DNA of 64,000 nucleotides, from positions 384,764 through 448,763 of the forward strand of contig UICE01000002.1 in NCBI GenBank assembly GCA_900471815.1, read 5' to 3'. The position numbers and the translations under genes were made by a program. The notes under the pieces are model-generated. The model searched no databases and was not told the origin of the DNA. It saw only the letters and a program-made list of their open reading frames with translations. Each line of letters begins with the position of its first letter. Positions within the stretch are counted from its first letter, which is position 1. The stretch is from Hyphomicrobiales bacterium. Lineage in GTDB: Bacteria; Pseudomonadota; Alphaproteobacteria; Rhizobiales; Rhizobiaceae. This document shows positions 48,189-57,239 of this stretch, in pieces.

Positions 48189-48314
48189 CTGCGTGGTTCG
48201 ACGGGGCTCACCATGAGGGAGGTTATTATTTGCAGGAAGTTACTTCCTGCAAGGTTATCGACCAATGTGCAATCAAACCACATTCCTCATGGTGAGCCCC
48301 GTCGAACCACGCAG
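48189..48314. repeat. palindromic repeat family A, copy 4 with nested hairpin
   Basis: Outer arms CTGCGTGGTTCGACGGGGCT / AGCCCCGTCGAACCACGCAG continue through CACCATGAGG / CCTCATGGTG. The middle contains a separate perfect stem TGCAGGAAGT-t-ACTTCCTGCA (48231-48251). It carries GACGGGG in place of GACAAG in both arms, a compensated change that keeps pairing. Confidence 0.9.
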
Positions 48315-48549
48315 AAACTCAATGCCAACAAAGGGTAGCTGCTGATTATCACCCCGGAATTGAAAAAGACCCGGACGAGCTGGACACTCACTATCCGGAT
48401 CTCCATTCATTAAACCAGAAAACGGGAGGTGGGCGAAAGCCTCCCTCTCACTCCTGAGGGAAACATGGCATTCTTCTATTTTTTCCAAGTGCTATCTCTT
48501 TTACCCCATTTCATTTTCACTTCGGTTCAACTACTAATCATCGTGATGG
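48315..48549. other. intergenic stretch without a gene
   Basis: No plausible coding frame is visible. A small stem GGGAGG...CCTCCC (48424-48445) enclosing GGC-GAAA-GCC is the only structure. The promoter for the riboswitch transcript is expected at its right end. Confidence 0.5.
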
Positions 48550-48735
48550 TTTCTCCGGCTAGACAATGCTGGAGATGAAAAGGGAACACGGTGAGGCGTA
48601 CCCAAAAGGGACCGAAACCGTGGCTGCCCCCGCAACTGTAAGCGGTGAGCGACGCCTGATGATGCCACTGATCGCAAGATCGGGAAGGTAAGGCTTTGCC
48701 AAGACCCGTGAGCCAGGAGACCTGCCATCATAATT
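48550..48735 (+). promoter_or_regulatory. cobalamin (B12) riboswitch
   Basis: Family hallmarks appear in order: an upstream GCTGGAGATGAAAAGGGAACACGGTG-type P3 entry (48569-48592), GACCGAAACCGTGGCTGCCCCCGCAACTGTAAGCGG, the ACGCCTGATGATGCCACTG region, ATCGGGAAGG, and the B12 box AGCCAGGAGACCTGCC (48711-48726). It should reduce expression of the downstream importer when adenosylcobalamin is plentiful. Confidence 0.95.
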
Positions 48736-48742
48736 GAAATTC

Positions 48743-48826
48743 GAACCGGACGGGGTGTGCCGGGAGCGATGCGATGACCTCTGTCCGCATTAGCGGCACC
48801 CGAATGCTTTGAATAGCTTCCGGTTC
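48743..48826 (+). promoter_or_regulatory. long-range stem in btu leader, possible expression platform
   Basis: GAACCGGA (48743-48750) is the exact complement of TCCGGTTC (48819-48826), with inner pairing between CGGGGTGTGCCG and CGGCACCCG, followed by a C/T-rich run. It starts right after the B12 box and could be a terminator or sequestering arm. Prediction by eye. Confidence 0.4.
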
Positions 48827-48941
48827 ATCGTCTGCGTTCTCTGTCCTCCCCTTGAAAGTTGGCAGGTATGAACGTTTCGCGCATCGTCACTTCGACCCAG
48901 CATCATATTATCTACCCTCTCAAACAATCGGCATTGACGAT

Positions 48942-48951
48942 TGTTATAACA
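48942..48951. promoter_or_regulatory. TGTTATAACA palindrome, possible Fur/Zur-type site
   Basis: TGTTATAACA is a perfect 10-base palindrome 62 bases before the btuD-like GTG start. It resembles half of the TGTTATA-n-TATAACA boxes of Zur-type regulators. Too short for a firm call. Confidence 0.25.
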
Positions 48952-49013
48952 TTACGCTATCTCCTACCCATGTCGAAGTCCTCAGAATATTTCCACGGCA
49001 TGGGAGCGCGCCC

Positions 49014-49820
49014 GTGAGCCATATACAGCTTGATGCAAAAGCCGTGAGCTATAAAACCGGAACCCATATTTTGGTTGATGCTGCGTCGGTCGGCATAAGA
49101 TGTGGCGCAAGGCTCGCTATTATCGGGCCGAATGGCGCTGGAAAATCCACCTTGCTGCGCATGCTGGCCGGGCTGCTGCCACCGACGTCCGGCGGAATAA
49201 GCTTCAACGGCAAAATTATCGGTACAATGTCGCCGCTTGAGCGGGCCCGGCAATTTGCCTTTGTCGGCCAGGCCGATGCCCCCGATCAACAGCTTCTTGT
49301 CGAGGATTATGTATCTCTTGGCCGCATTCCCCATCTGGGCGTCTTCACACGCACGGTCGACCGGGAAATCGTCGAAGATTCCATGGAGCGCGCGCGGATC
49401 AGCCATTTCCGCCGTCGTGCATTGGGTTCATTGTCAGGCGGCGAACGGCAGCGCATGCAATTGGCGCGCGCCCTCGCCCAGCAACCGGCCATCCTGTTTC
49501 TTGATGAACCGACCAATCACCTCGATCCAAAGGCGCGCAGCGAACTGCTCCTGCTCGTTGCCGGACTTAATGTCACGACCATTGCCGTTCTGCATGATTT
49601 GCCGCTTGTTGCGCCCTTTGCAACCCATGTAGCAGTCATGCACAGCGCTCAGCTTGTAGCGTCAGGCACGCCCGACGAAACGCTGACCCCGCGCATCGTC
49701 AGCGATGTATTTGACCTTGATGTGCTGCGCCTCAGGCACCCATCCCGCCAGCGCGACCTTATGGTGTTTGAAGCACCCGAACCGATCCATGACGCCCATT
49801 CTCATTCACGGAGCATTTGA
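49014..49820 (+). CDS. btuD: cobalamin/siderophore-type ABC importer ATPase
   Basis: This 268-aa ATPase of the BtuD/FecE/FhuC group has Walker A IGPNGAGKSTLLRML (about residues 37-51), Q-loop AFVGQADAPDQQ, signature LGSLSGGERQRMQLARAL, Walker B ILFLDEPTNHLD and switch VLHDLPLV. GTG at 49014 was chosen because GGGAG lies about eight bases upstream and the family homology begins there; the open frame extends upstream to 48852 through leader sequence. The B12 riboswitch upstream makes cobalamin, or a corrinoid, the likely cargo. It overlaps the binding-protein gene by one base (TGATG). Confidence 0.88.
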   Translation: MSHIQLDAKAVSYKTGTHILVDAASVGIRCGARLAIIGPNGAGKSTLLRMLAGLLPPTSGGISFNGKIIGTMSPLERARQFAFVGQADAPDQQLLVEDYVSLGRIPHLGVFTRTVDREIVEDSMERARISHFRRRALGSLSGGERQRMQLARALAQQPAILFLDEPTNHLDPKARSELLLLVAGLNVTTIAVLHDLPLVAPFATHVAVMHSAQLVASGTPDETLTPRIVSDVFDLDVLRLRHPSRQRDLMVFEAPEPIHDAHSHSRSI

Positions 49821-50767
49821 TGAAAAAATCCCTTTTTGCCCTCGCATTTACTCTTCTGTCTGCGCCTGCCTTTGCTTTCCCTGTAACCGTCGATAGTTGC
49901 GGCAAACCTTTGACCTTCGACGCCGCTCCCAAACGTGTCGTCGTCAACGATATCAACATGAGCGAAATGGCTTTCGCGCTTGGCCTGCAATCTTCAATGG
50001 TTGGCGTGACCGGAATAACCGGCTGGTACAAGCTCGATGATGCCTTCATCAAGCAGCAGGGTTCCATTCCGGAACTTGCACCAAAAAATCCGACACTCGA
50101 GAATATTATCGCCGTGCAGCCTGATTTCTTCTTTGCCGGATGGAATTACGGCATGCGCATCGGCGGCGAAGTTACCCCCGATACACTTGCGCCCTATGGA
50201 ATCAAAACCCTCGAACTGACCGAGAGCTGCGTCCATCTCGATAAAAACCGCCCTGCCGCTTCCATGGAGCTTCTCTATGGCGACATCGAAAAGCTGGGCA
50301 AAATTTTCGGCAAGGAAGCAGAAGCTGAAAAACTGATTTCCGGCTGGAAGACCCAATTGGCACAGATCAAAAAGAAGGTCGGCGCCAACAGCGGTACCCG
50401 CGTGTTCCTTTATGATTCCGGTGAAGACAAACCATTCACCGCTGGAAAGTTCGCCATCCCTTCAGCGATGATCAGCGAAGCTGGCGGCGTCAACATCATG
50501 GATGACCTGGAATCCAGCTGGGCCACCACCTCTTGGGAAACTGTTGCATCACGCAATCCGCAGTTTCTCGTACTCCTCGATTATCAGGATGATGTTGGAT
50601 ATAAGAAGCTTCTCGATTTCCTGAAGAGCCATCCGGCTATGAAGGAAACCGATGCAGTAAAGAATGAGCGCTTTGTCGCCCTTCGTTATGCGGAACTTAC
50701 GCCGGGTCCTGCGAATATCGAAGCCATCGAAAAGATTGCCAAGGCAATGCATCCGGAAGCATTCTGA
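49820..50767 (+). CDS. btuF: cobalamin-type periplasmic binding protein
   Basis: This periplasmic binding protein of the BtuF/FecB fold (315 aa) has a clear Sec signal MKKSLFALAFTLLSAPAFAF cut after AFA. The two lobes show RVVVNDINMSEMAFALGLQ and NPTLENIIAVQPDFFFAGWNYG, joined by a helix (EAEKLISGWKTQLAQIKKKV) as in family III binding proteins. GGAG precedes the ATG. Trp/Tyr-rich loops (WNYG, WYKLDD, SWATTSWE) suit a large planar ligand such as a corrin. Siderophore binding is an alternative. Confidence 0.87.
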   Translation: MKKSLFALAFTLLSAPAFAFPVTVDSCGKPLTFDAAPKRVVVNDINMSEMAFALGLQSSMVGVTGITGWYKLDDAFIKQQGSIPELAPKNPTLENIIAVQPDFFFAGWNYGMRIGGEVTPDTLAPYGIKTLELTESCVHLDKNRPAASMELLYGDIEKLGKIFGKEAEAEKLISGWKTQLAQIKKKVGANSGTRVFLYDSGEDKPFTAGKFAIPSAMISEAGGVNIMDDLESSWATTSWETVASRNPQFLVLLDYQDDVGYKKLLDFLKSHPAMKETDAVKNERFVALRYAELTPGPANIEAIEKIAKAMHPEAF

Positions 50768-51781
50768 GTGCATTTTCCGGCGGGAACAAAACTGACTTTA
50801 GCGGTAAGCACGGTGCTGGTCATCGTGCTTGGGCTCCTTTCCATTGCCTATGGCTCAACATTTATCGCTCTTGGCGACGTGTTGAATGCCTTGGCGCATT
50901 TTGCAGGGCTCAGCGATCTGGCCACGACTGTGCCCATAGAAAGAATTATTGTCGACCTGCGTTTGCCCCGCGCCATCCTCGGCCTGTGCGTCGGTGCTGG
51001 CCTTGGCATCATTGGCGCAATGTTGCAGACCGTTACCCGCAACGACCTCGCCGACCCCTTCCTGTTTGGTCTTTCCTCGGGGGCTGCTGCTGGCGCGGTA
51101 TCGGTTATAAGTCTTTTCGGCGATCGCTTCGGCGTATGGACCCTGCCCATTGCTGCGTTCAGCGGTGGCATGCTCGCAGCTATTATCGTTCTGCTGCTGG
51201 TGCACCGCGTACAAGGTCAAGGTCCCGAGCGCATGATCCTTGCTGGCCTTGCCGTATCCTTCATCTTCACGGCGCTTGCCAATTATATGGTGTTTTCCGG
51301 CGATCAACGCGCCGCCCATTCGGTATTGTTCTGGACGCTTGGAGGACTGGGAATTGCGCGTTGGGATAATCTGCCGCTGGCATTGATTGGCCTCGCCTCG
51401 ATCCTCGTCTTCGCGCTTTATAACCACCGCAATCTTGATGCGTTTTTGGCGGGCGAAAACACCGCGGAAAGCCTCGGCGTCAGGGTCAATCGAACCCGGA
51501 ATATCGTGTTTATTGTTTGTGCCTTTTCAACCGCGATCTTTGTTTCAGTATCGGGCGTTATCGGCTTTGTCGGGTTGATGATTCCCCATATTGCGCGGCG
51601 CTTTTCCGGCCAGCTCCATGCCGGACTGATTGTAACTTGCGCGCTTTTCGGAAGCATACTGCTCCTTTCAAGCGACCTCGTCGCAAGACTGCTGCTCGCG
51701 CCGCAGGAATTGCCGATTGGCGTCGTCACCAGCTCCATCGGTGCGTTCTTCGTCGTCACCTTGCTGCTGCGCAAAGGATGA
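50768..51781 (+). CDS. btuC: cobalamin-type ABC importer permease
   Basis: This FecCD/BtuC-type permease has 337 aa and about ten membrane segments. Family blocks are DLRLPRAILGLCVGAGLGIIG, TRNDLADPFLFGLSSGAAAG, VIGFVGLMIPHIARR and the terminal ELPIGVVTSSIGAFFVVTLL. It begins with GTG directly after the btuF stop. The order ATPase-binding protein-permease differs from the common F-C-D arrangement. A weak stem TTTCAGC/GCTGAAA (51876-51907) lies between it and the convergent cysQ. Confidence 0.88.
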   Translation: MHFPAGTKLTLAVSTVLVIVLGLLSIAYGSTFIALGDVLNALAHFAGLSDLATTVPIERIIVDLRLPRAILGLCVGAGLGIIGAMLQTVTRNDLADPFLFGLSSGAAAGAVSVISLFGDRFGVWTLPIAAFSGGMLAAIIVLLLVHRVQGQGPERMILAGLAVSFIFTALANYMVFSGDQRAAHSVLFWTLGGLGIARWDNLPLALIGLASILVFALYNHRNLDAFLAGENTAESLGVRVNRTRNIVFIVCAFSTAIFVSVSGVIGFVGLMIPHIARRFSGQLHAGLIVTCALFGSILLLSSDLVARLLLAPQELPIGVVTSSIGAFFVVTLLLRKG

Positions 51782-51912
51782 GATGATAATTTACTGCAGA
51801 CCAAAGCCAAATGGCATTTGTTAAAGCATATGCCTGTGCGAGAGGCACTATTCTCGTGACAAACAATCTAAAGGATTTCAGCCGGGTTCCAGGTCTTAAA
51901 GCTGAAAACTGG

Positions 51913-52731
51913 CTATAGTCTGCCCCGAGCGACGAATCCGGGATTGGCAAAATCAGCATCATCCGCCTGATTGCGGCGACCATAGCTCAGCAACTTGCCA
52001 TCCAGCGTCAGCGTCGTTCCACCAGCGGCGCGAAGCACTGCATCCCCGGCAGCCGTATCCCATTCCATCGTCCGGCTCAGGCGTGGATAAATATCCGCCT
52101 CGCCCCGTGCCAACAGGCCGAATTTGATCGACGATCCAACAGAAACACATTCTTCAATATCAAAATCTTCCAGATGCGCATCGGTTTCCGGCGTACGATG
52201 AGAGCGGCTGGCGACGGCGATCATCTGCTGCGGTGCCTTGCGGCAGGAAATTTGCCGTGCCGAAACAATACTGCCCTCATGATCCAGCGTTATTTCCCTC
52301 GCGCCATCTGGGCCACCTGTAAACAGCCAGCCACGAACCGGAGCATAGACAACGCCCAAGACCGGAATACCATATTCGATAAGAGCAATATTAACTGTGA
52401 AGTCGCCATTGCGATTAACAAACTCGCGCGTTCCGTCCAGCGGATCGACGAGATAAAACCGGTCGCCGAGATCCCCCGGCACATGTCCGCCGGAAATTTC
52501 CTCTTCCGCAACAATGGGTATATGCGGCGTTGCCCGGCGCAATGCTTCCAGGATAATTGCTTCAGCCGCATGATCCGCAGCAGTGACTGGCGACTTATCG
52601 TCCTTAAGCGCGACGTCGCAACCTTCTTCGTAGATGCGCAGGATTTCGAGGCCGGCTGCAATCGCGGTTTTCTCGAATATGGATAGCAACGATGCGTAGT
52701 CGATCGTTGTAGGTACTGGATTTACTGTCAC
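51913..52731 (-). CDS. cysQ: 3'(2'),5'-bisphosphate nucleotidase CysQ
   Basis: This inositol-monophosphatase-fold enzyme (272 aa) recycles 3'-phosphoadenosine-5'-phosphate formed during sulfate assimilation. Metal sites are DDKSPVTAADHAAE, VAEEEISG (Glu), FYLVDPLDGTREFV (DPLDGT) and MEWDTAAGDAVLRAAGG. The protein starts with GTG at 52731, 12 bases after the cysNC stop, so it belongs to the cysD-cysNC-cysQ unit. Confidence 0.93.
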   Translation of the reverse strand: MTVNPVPTTIDYASLLSIFEKTAIAAGLEILRIYEEGCDVALKDDKSPVTAADHAAEAIILEALRRATPHIPIVAEEEISGGHVPGDLGDRFYLVDPLDGTREFVNRNGDFTVNIALIEYGIPVLGVVYAPVRGWLFTGGPDGAREITLDHEGSIVSARQISCRKAPQQMIAVASRSHRTPETDAHLEDFDIEECVSVGSSIKFGLLARGEADIYPRLSRTMEWDTAAGDAVLRAAGGTTLTLDGKLLSYGRRNQADDADFANPGFVARGRL

Positions 52732-52743
52732 GTTCAGCCCTGC

Positions 52744-54693
52744 CTAGATCGACCACGAACTATGATCGAAATTGAAGATGATTCCGCGATCAGTGAGCAG
52801 CTTTTCCACTTCCGAGGCAAGCTCTTCGGTTGTCCGTCCCACGGTTTTCAGATGAAGCTCCGGATTCTCCGGCACTTCATAAGGCGAATCCACACCGGTG
52901 AAATTCTTGATTTCACCGCGCAGGGCCTTCGCATAAAGACCCTTTGGATCTCGCCGCGCGCATTCCTCAAACGGCGTATCAACGTAAACTTCCATGAACT
53001 CGCCATCGCCAAGCAATTCGCGGACCATGCGCCGCTCGGCGACGAATGGCGAGATGAACGAGACCAGCACGATCAAACCCGCATCAACCATCAGCTTGGC
53101 AACTTCACCAACGCGGCGGATATTCTCCACGCGATCTTCTTCGGTAAATCCGAGGTCACGGTTAAGACCGTGGCGGACATTGTCACCGTCAAGAATATAG
53201 GTGTGCTTGCCAAGTGCAGCCAGACGCTTTTCGACAAGGTTGGCGACTGTCGATTTTCCAGAGCCCGACAGGCCGGTAAACCAGACGACCGCAGGTTTTT
53301 GATCCTTCTGGTTTGCGCGCGATGCCTTGTCGACATCAAGTGCCTGCCAATGGACATTGGAGGCGCGGCGCAGGGCAAAATCGATCATACCCGCACCGAC
53401 CGTCGCATTGGTCAGCCGGTCTATCAGAATAAAGGAACCGGTCGAGCGGTTGGATTTATATCCATCGAAAGCAATCGCCTCCTGCGTCGAAATATTGACG
53501 ACACCAACCTCATTCAGATCAAGCGATTTGGCCGCTTCCTGCGCGAAACTATTGATATCGACTCGATATTTCAGATCAGTGATGGTTGCCGTTACCTGAT
53601 CGGTCTCGGTACGCAAAATGTAAGAGCGTCCGGGGATCAATGGCGCTTCGGAAAACCAGACGAGATGCGCGGCAAACTGATCGGCCACTTCGGGGCGATT
53701 ATCCGGCGAGACCAGCATATTGCCACGGGAAACCTCGACCTCGTCCTCCAGCACAATGGTGACGGCCTGCCCCTCACCCGCTTGGTCAAGGTCGCCGTCC
53801 CACGTCGCAATTCGTTTCACGCGCGAAACTTTGCCGGATTTGGCCACCACAACCTCATCACCCGGCGAGACTGTGCCGGAAGCTATGGTGCCTGAAAATC
53901 CGCGAAAATCGAGGTTGGGGCGATTGACGAACTGAACAGGAAAACGGAACGGACGCGTTGCATCGGCATCATCCAGAGCCACATTTTCCAGATGTTGCAG
54001 AAGCGACGGGCCTTCATACCAGCCCAAATTTTCCGATGGGCCGATTACATTATCGCCAAAGCGAGCGGATAGCGGAATTGCCTGTATGGTTTTGAATCCG
54101 AGTTCGCTTGCAAACTCCTGATATTGTTTGACAATCGTCTCGAATACGTCCTGCGAATAATCAATCAGATCGATCTTGTTGACCGCAAGCACGATGTTGC
54201 GGATACCAAGCAGGGACGCGATGAAACTATGCCGCCTTGTTTGACGCAAAATCCCTTGCCGCGCATCGACAAGCACAATAGCCAGGTCTGCAGTGGAGGC
54301 GCCTGTTGCCATATTGCGCGTATATTGTTCATGGCCGGGCGTATCTGCAACGATGAACTTACGCTTTGGCGTCGAGAAGAAGCGATAGGCAACGTCGATT
54401 GTGATGCCCTGCTCGCGCTCGGCCTCAAGCCCATCGACAAGGAGAGCAAAGTCGATATCTTCGCCATTGGTGCCATGTTTGCGGCTGTCATTTTGCAGCG
54501 CTGCAAGCTGGTCCTCGAAGATCAGCTTGGTGTCGTATAAAAGCCGGCCGATGAGCGTTGACTTGCCGTCATCGACAGAGCCGCAGGTCAGGAACCGCAG
54601 CAGCGACTTCTTTTCCTGCTCTGCCATGTAAGCGCTGATTTCCTCAGCTGCGGATTGTGCAACCGAAGTTTCGATATGGGCCAGCTTACTCAT
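52744..54693 (-). CDS. cysNC: bifunctional sulfate adenylyltransferase large subunit / APS kinase
   Basis: This 649-aa fusion makes APS together with CysD and then phosphorylates it to PAPS. The GTPase part (residues ~25-440) is EF-Tu-like: [34 protein letters not shown] and NKIDLIDY. The APS kinase part (residues ~460-649) has [34 protein letters not shown] and [13 protein letters not shown]. The same arrangement is known as CysNC or NodQ in rhizobia. No nod genes are nearby, so a housekeeping role is likelier. Its ATG overlaps the cysD stop. Confidence 0.96.
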   Translation of the reverse strand: MSKLAHIETSVAQSAAEEISAYMAEQEKKSLLRFLTCGSVDDGKSTLIGRLLYDTKLIFEDQLAALQNDSRKHGTNGEDIDFALLVDGLEAEREQGITIDVAYRFFSTPKRKFIVADTPGHEQYTRNMATGASTADLAIVLVDARQGILRQTRRHSFIASLLGIRNIVLAVNKIDLIDYSQDVFETIVKQYQEFASELGFKTIQAIPLSARFGDNVIGPSENLGWYEGPSLLQHLENVALDDADATRPFRFPVQFVNRPNLDFRGFSGTIASGTVSPGDEVVVAKSGKVSRVKRIATWDGDLDQAGEGQAVTIVLEDEVEVSRGNMLVSPDNRPEVADQFAAHLVWFSEAPLIPGRSYILRTETDQVTATITDLKYRVDINSFAQEAAKSLDLNEVGVVNISTQEAIAFDGYKSNRSTGSFILIDRLTNATVGAGMIDFALRRASNVHWQALDVDKASRANQKDQKPAVVWFTGLSGSGKSTVANLVEKRLAALGKHTYILDGDNVRHGLNRDLGFTEEDRVENIRRVGEVAKLMVDAGLIVLVSFISPFVAERRMVRELLGDGEFMEVYVDTPFEECARRDPKGLYAKALRGEIKNFTGVDSPYEVPENPELHLKTVGRTTEELASEVEKLLTDRGIIFNFDHSSWSI

Positions 54694-55607
54694 CAGAAAT
54701 AGCCCTCACGCTTTTTCTTTTCCATCGAACCGGCCTCGTCCCGGTCAATCATGCGCCCTTGGCGCTCTGACGTCCGCGAGATCAGCATTTCGCTGACAAT
54801 TTCGGGAAGCGTTGCCGCTTCGGATTCAACTGCGCCCGTCAGCGGGTAACAGCCAAGCGTGCGAAAGCGCACCATTTTCTCCTGCAATACCTCGCCCGGC
54901 AAGAGCTGCATGCGCTCATCATCGCGCATGATCAGCATTCCGTCACGCTCGACAACGGGGCGCTTGGCGGCAAAATACAGCGGAACAATCGGGATATTCT
55001 CCTGCATGATATATTGCCAGACATCCAGTTCGGTCCAGTTGGAGATAGGAAACACACGGATCGACTCGCCTTTGGCGACGCGCGTATTGTAAATCTTCCA
55101 CATTTCAGGACGCTGGTTCTTCGGGTCCCAGGAGTGCTGTGCATTGCGAAATGAGAAAATGCGCTCCTTGGCGCGGGCCTTTTCCTCGTCGCGCCGTGCA
55201 CCGCCAAAGGCTGCGTCAAATCCGTATTTATCGAGAGCCTGACGCAGAGCGACGGTCTTCATGATATGGGTATGCGTGTTTGATCCATGCACGAAAGGAC
55301 TGATGCCCTGCTCAATGCCTTCCTGATTGCTGTGAACGCGCAGATCAAATCCGAGACGATCAGCCTCTGAATCACGAAACGCGATCATCTCCTTGAATTT
55401 CCACGTACTATCCACATGGAGAAACGGAAAGGGCGGCTTGGCGGGATAAAAGGCCTTCATCGCCAGATGCAGCATAACGGATGAATCTTTGCCGATGGAG
55501 TACATCATCACCGGATTGGCAAATGTAGCGGCAACCTCACGAAAAATATGGATCGCTTCGGCTTCAAGACGCTGCAAATGCGTCAAATTCTTGGTCATGA
55601 AAGTCAT
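54693..55607 (-). CDS. cysD: sulfate adenylyltransferase small subunit
   Basis: The PP-loop ATP pyrophosphatase subunit of sulfate adenylyltransferase has 304 aa from the ATG at 55607 (301 aa if the next ATG at 55598 is used). A longer frame upstream ([11 protein letters not shown]...) lacks family sequence. The PP-motif reads [15 protein letters not shown]; other blocks are [36 protein letters not shown] and [15 protein letters not shown]. It is first in the cys unit. No cysH or cysI is in the window. Confidence 0.94.
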   Translation of the reverse strand: MTFMTKNLTHLQRLEAEAIHIFREVAATFANPVMMYSIGKDSSVMLHLAMKAFYPAKPPFPFLHVDSTWKFKEMIAFRDSEADRLGFDLRVHSNQEGIEQGISPFVHGSNTHTHIMKTVALRQALDKYGFDAAFGGARRDEEKARAKERIFSFRNAQHSWDPKNQRPEMWKIYNTRVAKGESIRVFPISNWTELDVWQYIMQENIPIVPLYFAAKRPVVERDGMLIMRDDERMQLLPGEVLQEKMVRFRTLGCYPLTGAVESEAATLPEIVSEMLISRTSERQGRMIDRDEAGSMEKKKREGYF

Positions 55608-55946
55608 TACCCACTCATGTCGCCAGGCATCATACCTGTAACAAATATCGCCTGATCCCAAACGCAGTTCAACACGTTTGGTCAGCGACCGCAAACATAG
55701 TGTAGCGCCCTGCCTTAGGGAAAGGATAGTTTCTCAGGCCAACCCAAATCCGCGCCAATTTGTTGCCTCGATCCGTTGATTATCAGAACATATTTCCACT
55801 CTTCCAATTGCGCGCCGTCAGCATGTTTTAAAACAACCCATCCCTAGAAAATAAATCCTTTGGGAATCGATCCACAATTGCAGAGCGCGTAATTGACGAA
55901 TGAAGCGCCCCGCCCTAGATGAGCAGATGATAAAGGGGCCGTTCGC
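55608..55946. other. divergent promoter region cysD / glycosyltransferase, no gene
   Basis: There is no convincing coding frame in this 339-bp gap. A 12-base palindrome TGTTTTAAAACA (55824-55835) is the only symmetric element. Promoters for cysDNQ (minus) and the glycosyltransferase (plus) are expected here. Confidence 0.5.
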
Positions 55947-56744
55947 ATGGATATTTGCACATTCTGGTATGGGCCGCGATTGCGCGAAGTCGATCGTGTC
56001 TGCCTCGCTTCGATGGCCATGACCGGTCAACGGGTCAAACTCTATGCTTTCGAAGAGATCGAGAACCTGCCAAAATCCATCGAGTTGCACGATGCTTCCG
56101 AGATATTGAGCAAGGACTATTTTTTCCGGCTTGATCCCGACTTTCCCGATATCCCCAAATATACGCGTGTCATAGGCCAGTTCAGCGATCTGTTTCGCGT
56201 CACCTTGATGAAAAAACAGCAAGGCCTGTGGCTCGACACCGATATCTATCTGACCAAACAATTCCACCCCTCGCCCGATCGTCCTTATCTGGCCCGCGAA
56301 AACTTCACCCGCCTTGGTGTTTCGGCCATGTATCTGCCGCCGGACAATCCGGTTATCAGGGAATTCGACGCCTATCTGGAAAGCACGCGGATCGTGCCGC
56401 CTTGGCTGGGTTTTCGCCGCCGTGTCCTGCGCCCGGCATGGTTTCGGCTAACCGGCCAAAAGGTTTCGCCAGCAATGGTGGGCATTACTGTTTTCGCCAA
56501 TGACGGCATTTCCCGGCTGGCTAAGCGCTATGGGTTTTTCAAAGATGGCGCCCCAAAAGAAAACTTCTATTATTGGACGGGACGGGATGCGCTACGCATT
56601 TACGATCCGGCCTTTGGCCTGGAACCGTTGAAGCATCCCCATTTCATTGGCTTCCATATCCACAAGAAGGGCCCATCAAACGAACCACCGCTCGAAGGCA
56701 GTTTCTATCATTGGGCGGTTGAGCGCGTGCAGCATCTTTTGTGA
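55947..56744 (+). CDS. DXD-type glycosyltransferase
   Basis: This 265-aa protein matches sugar-binding-region DXD glycosyltransferases (the Gly_transf_sug / Och1-like group). The DXD motif is in GLWLDTDIYLTKQF (about residues 93-106), preceded by TRVIGQFSDLFRVTLMKKQQ, the typical nucleotide-sugar block. AAGGGG lies eight bases upstream of the ATG. There is no membrane span. It probably transfers a hexose onto a surface polysaccharide or lipopolysaccharide core; the acceptor is unknown. It stands apart from the WecA-like and CapD-like genes by 500 bp and a tRNA. Confidence 0.85.
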   Translation: MDICTFWYGPRLREVDRVCLASMAMTGQRVKLYAFEEIENLPKSIELHDASEILSKDYFFRLDPDFPDIPKYTRVIGQFSDLFRVTLMKKQQGLWLDTDIYLTKQFHPSPDRPYLARENFTRLGVSAMYLPPDNPVIREFDAYLESTRIVPPWLGFRRRVLRPAWFRLTGQKVSPAMVGITVFANDGISRLAKRYGFFKDGAPKENFYYWTGRDALRIYDPAFGLEPLKHPHFIGFHIHKKGPSNEPPLEGSFYHWAVERVQHLL

Positions 56745-56781
56745 ATATTGTTCTGGAGCTCAGGAGCCAATTTGCTCCCCC

Positions 56782-56916
56782 TCAGCTTAAAACTTGCAGG
56801 CCATGCTTTTGCACCACCGCCAGCAGTTTCAGGGCCATGCCGCTGGGCCGCTTCGCACCGCTTTCCCACTTTTGGATGGTTGATTCGCTGGTATTCAGAT
56901 AGCTGGCGACCTCAAA
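56782..56916 (-). pseudogene. remnant of XRE-type antitoxin (NadS/HigA-like), C-terminal part only
   Basis: The last 44 codons of a minus-strand frame read VASYLNTSESTIQKWESG followed by AKRPSGMALKLL, the recognition helix and tail of NadS/HigA-type antitoxins (usually about 95-105 aa, pattern S-x-S-T-V-Q-K-W-E-x-G-x-x-x-P-S-G-x-A-L-K-L-L). The N-terminal half is missing and the upstream frame (MISSSRSDFSARIFY) does not match. No toxin gene is next to it. It lies 83 bases from tRNA-Gln. Confidence 0.7.
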
Positions 56917-56998
56917 TACATAAAATATGCGTGCGCTAAAATCTGATCTCGAACTGGAGATCAATCAAAAGGTGCTGCTGAAATTCATAATTATGGTT

Positions 56999-57073
56999 TG
57001 GCTGGGGCGGGAGGGTTCGAACCTCCGAATGACGGTATCAAAAACCGTTGCCTTACCACTTGGCGACGCCCCA
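56999..57073 (-). tRNA. tRNA-Gln (anticodon TTG)
   Basis: On the minus strand a 75-nt cloverleaf begins TGGGGCGTCGCCAAGTGGTA, has an anticodon arm ACGGT-TTTTGAT-ACCGT with anticodon TTG, a T-arm GGAGGTTCGAACCCTCC, and ends GCCCCAGCCA with encoded CCA. Confidence 0.96.
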
Positions 57074-57239
57074 ACATGTCTGCATCGGATGCGAAATCCT
57101 CATGCGACAGCGCGGCTTATAACCGTTGGTTTCAGCTTGTGCAACGTGAATGATCGGCCAGTTTGTCTCATCCCACAATTGTTTCGGCATTATTTTCATG
57201 ACAAGGGTGCTGTATTGCACATATGACCGGGGATCAGCA

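Noticed and set aside
48534-48731. 65-aa minus-strand frame
   Set aside because: It lies entirely across the cobalamin riboswitch.
48852-49013. N-terminal extension of the btuD-like frame
   Set aside because: No ABC-ATPase resemblance and the sequence is leader; a GTG with a good ribosome site at 49014 fits the family start.
52762-53895. 377-aa plus-strand frame
   Set aside because: Antisense shadow of cysNC, produced by codon bias; no recognisable domain.
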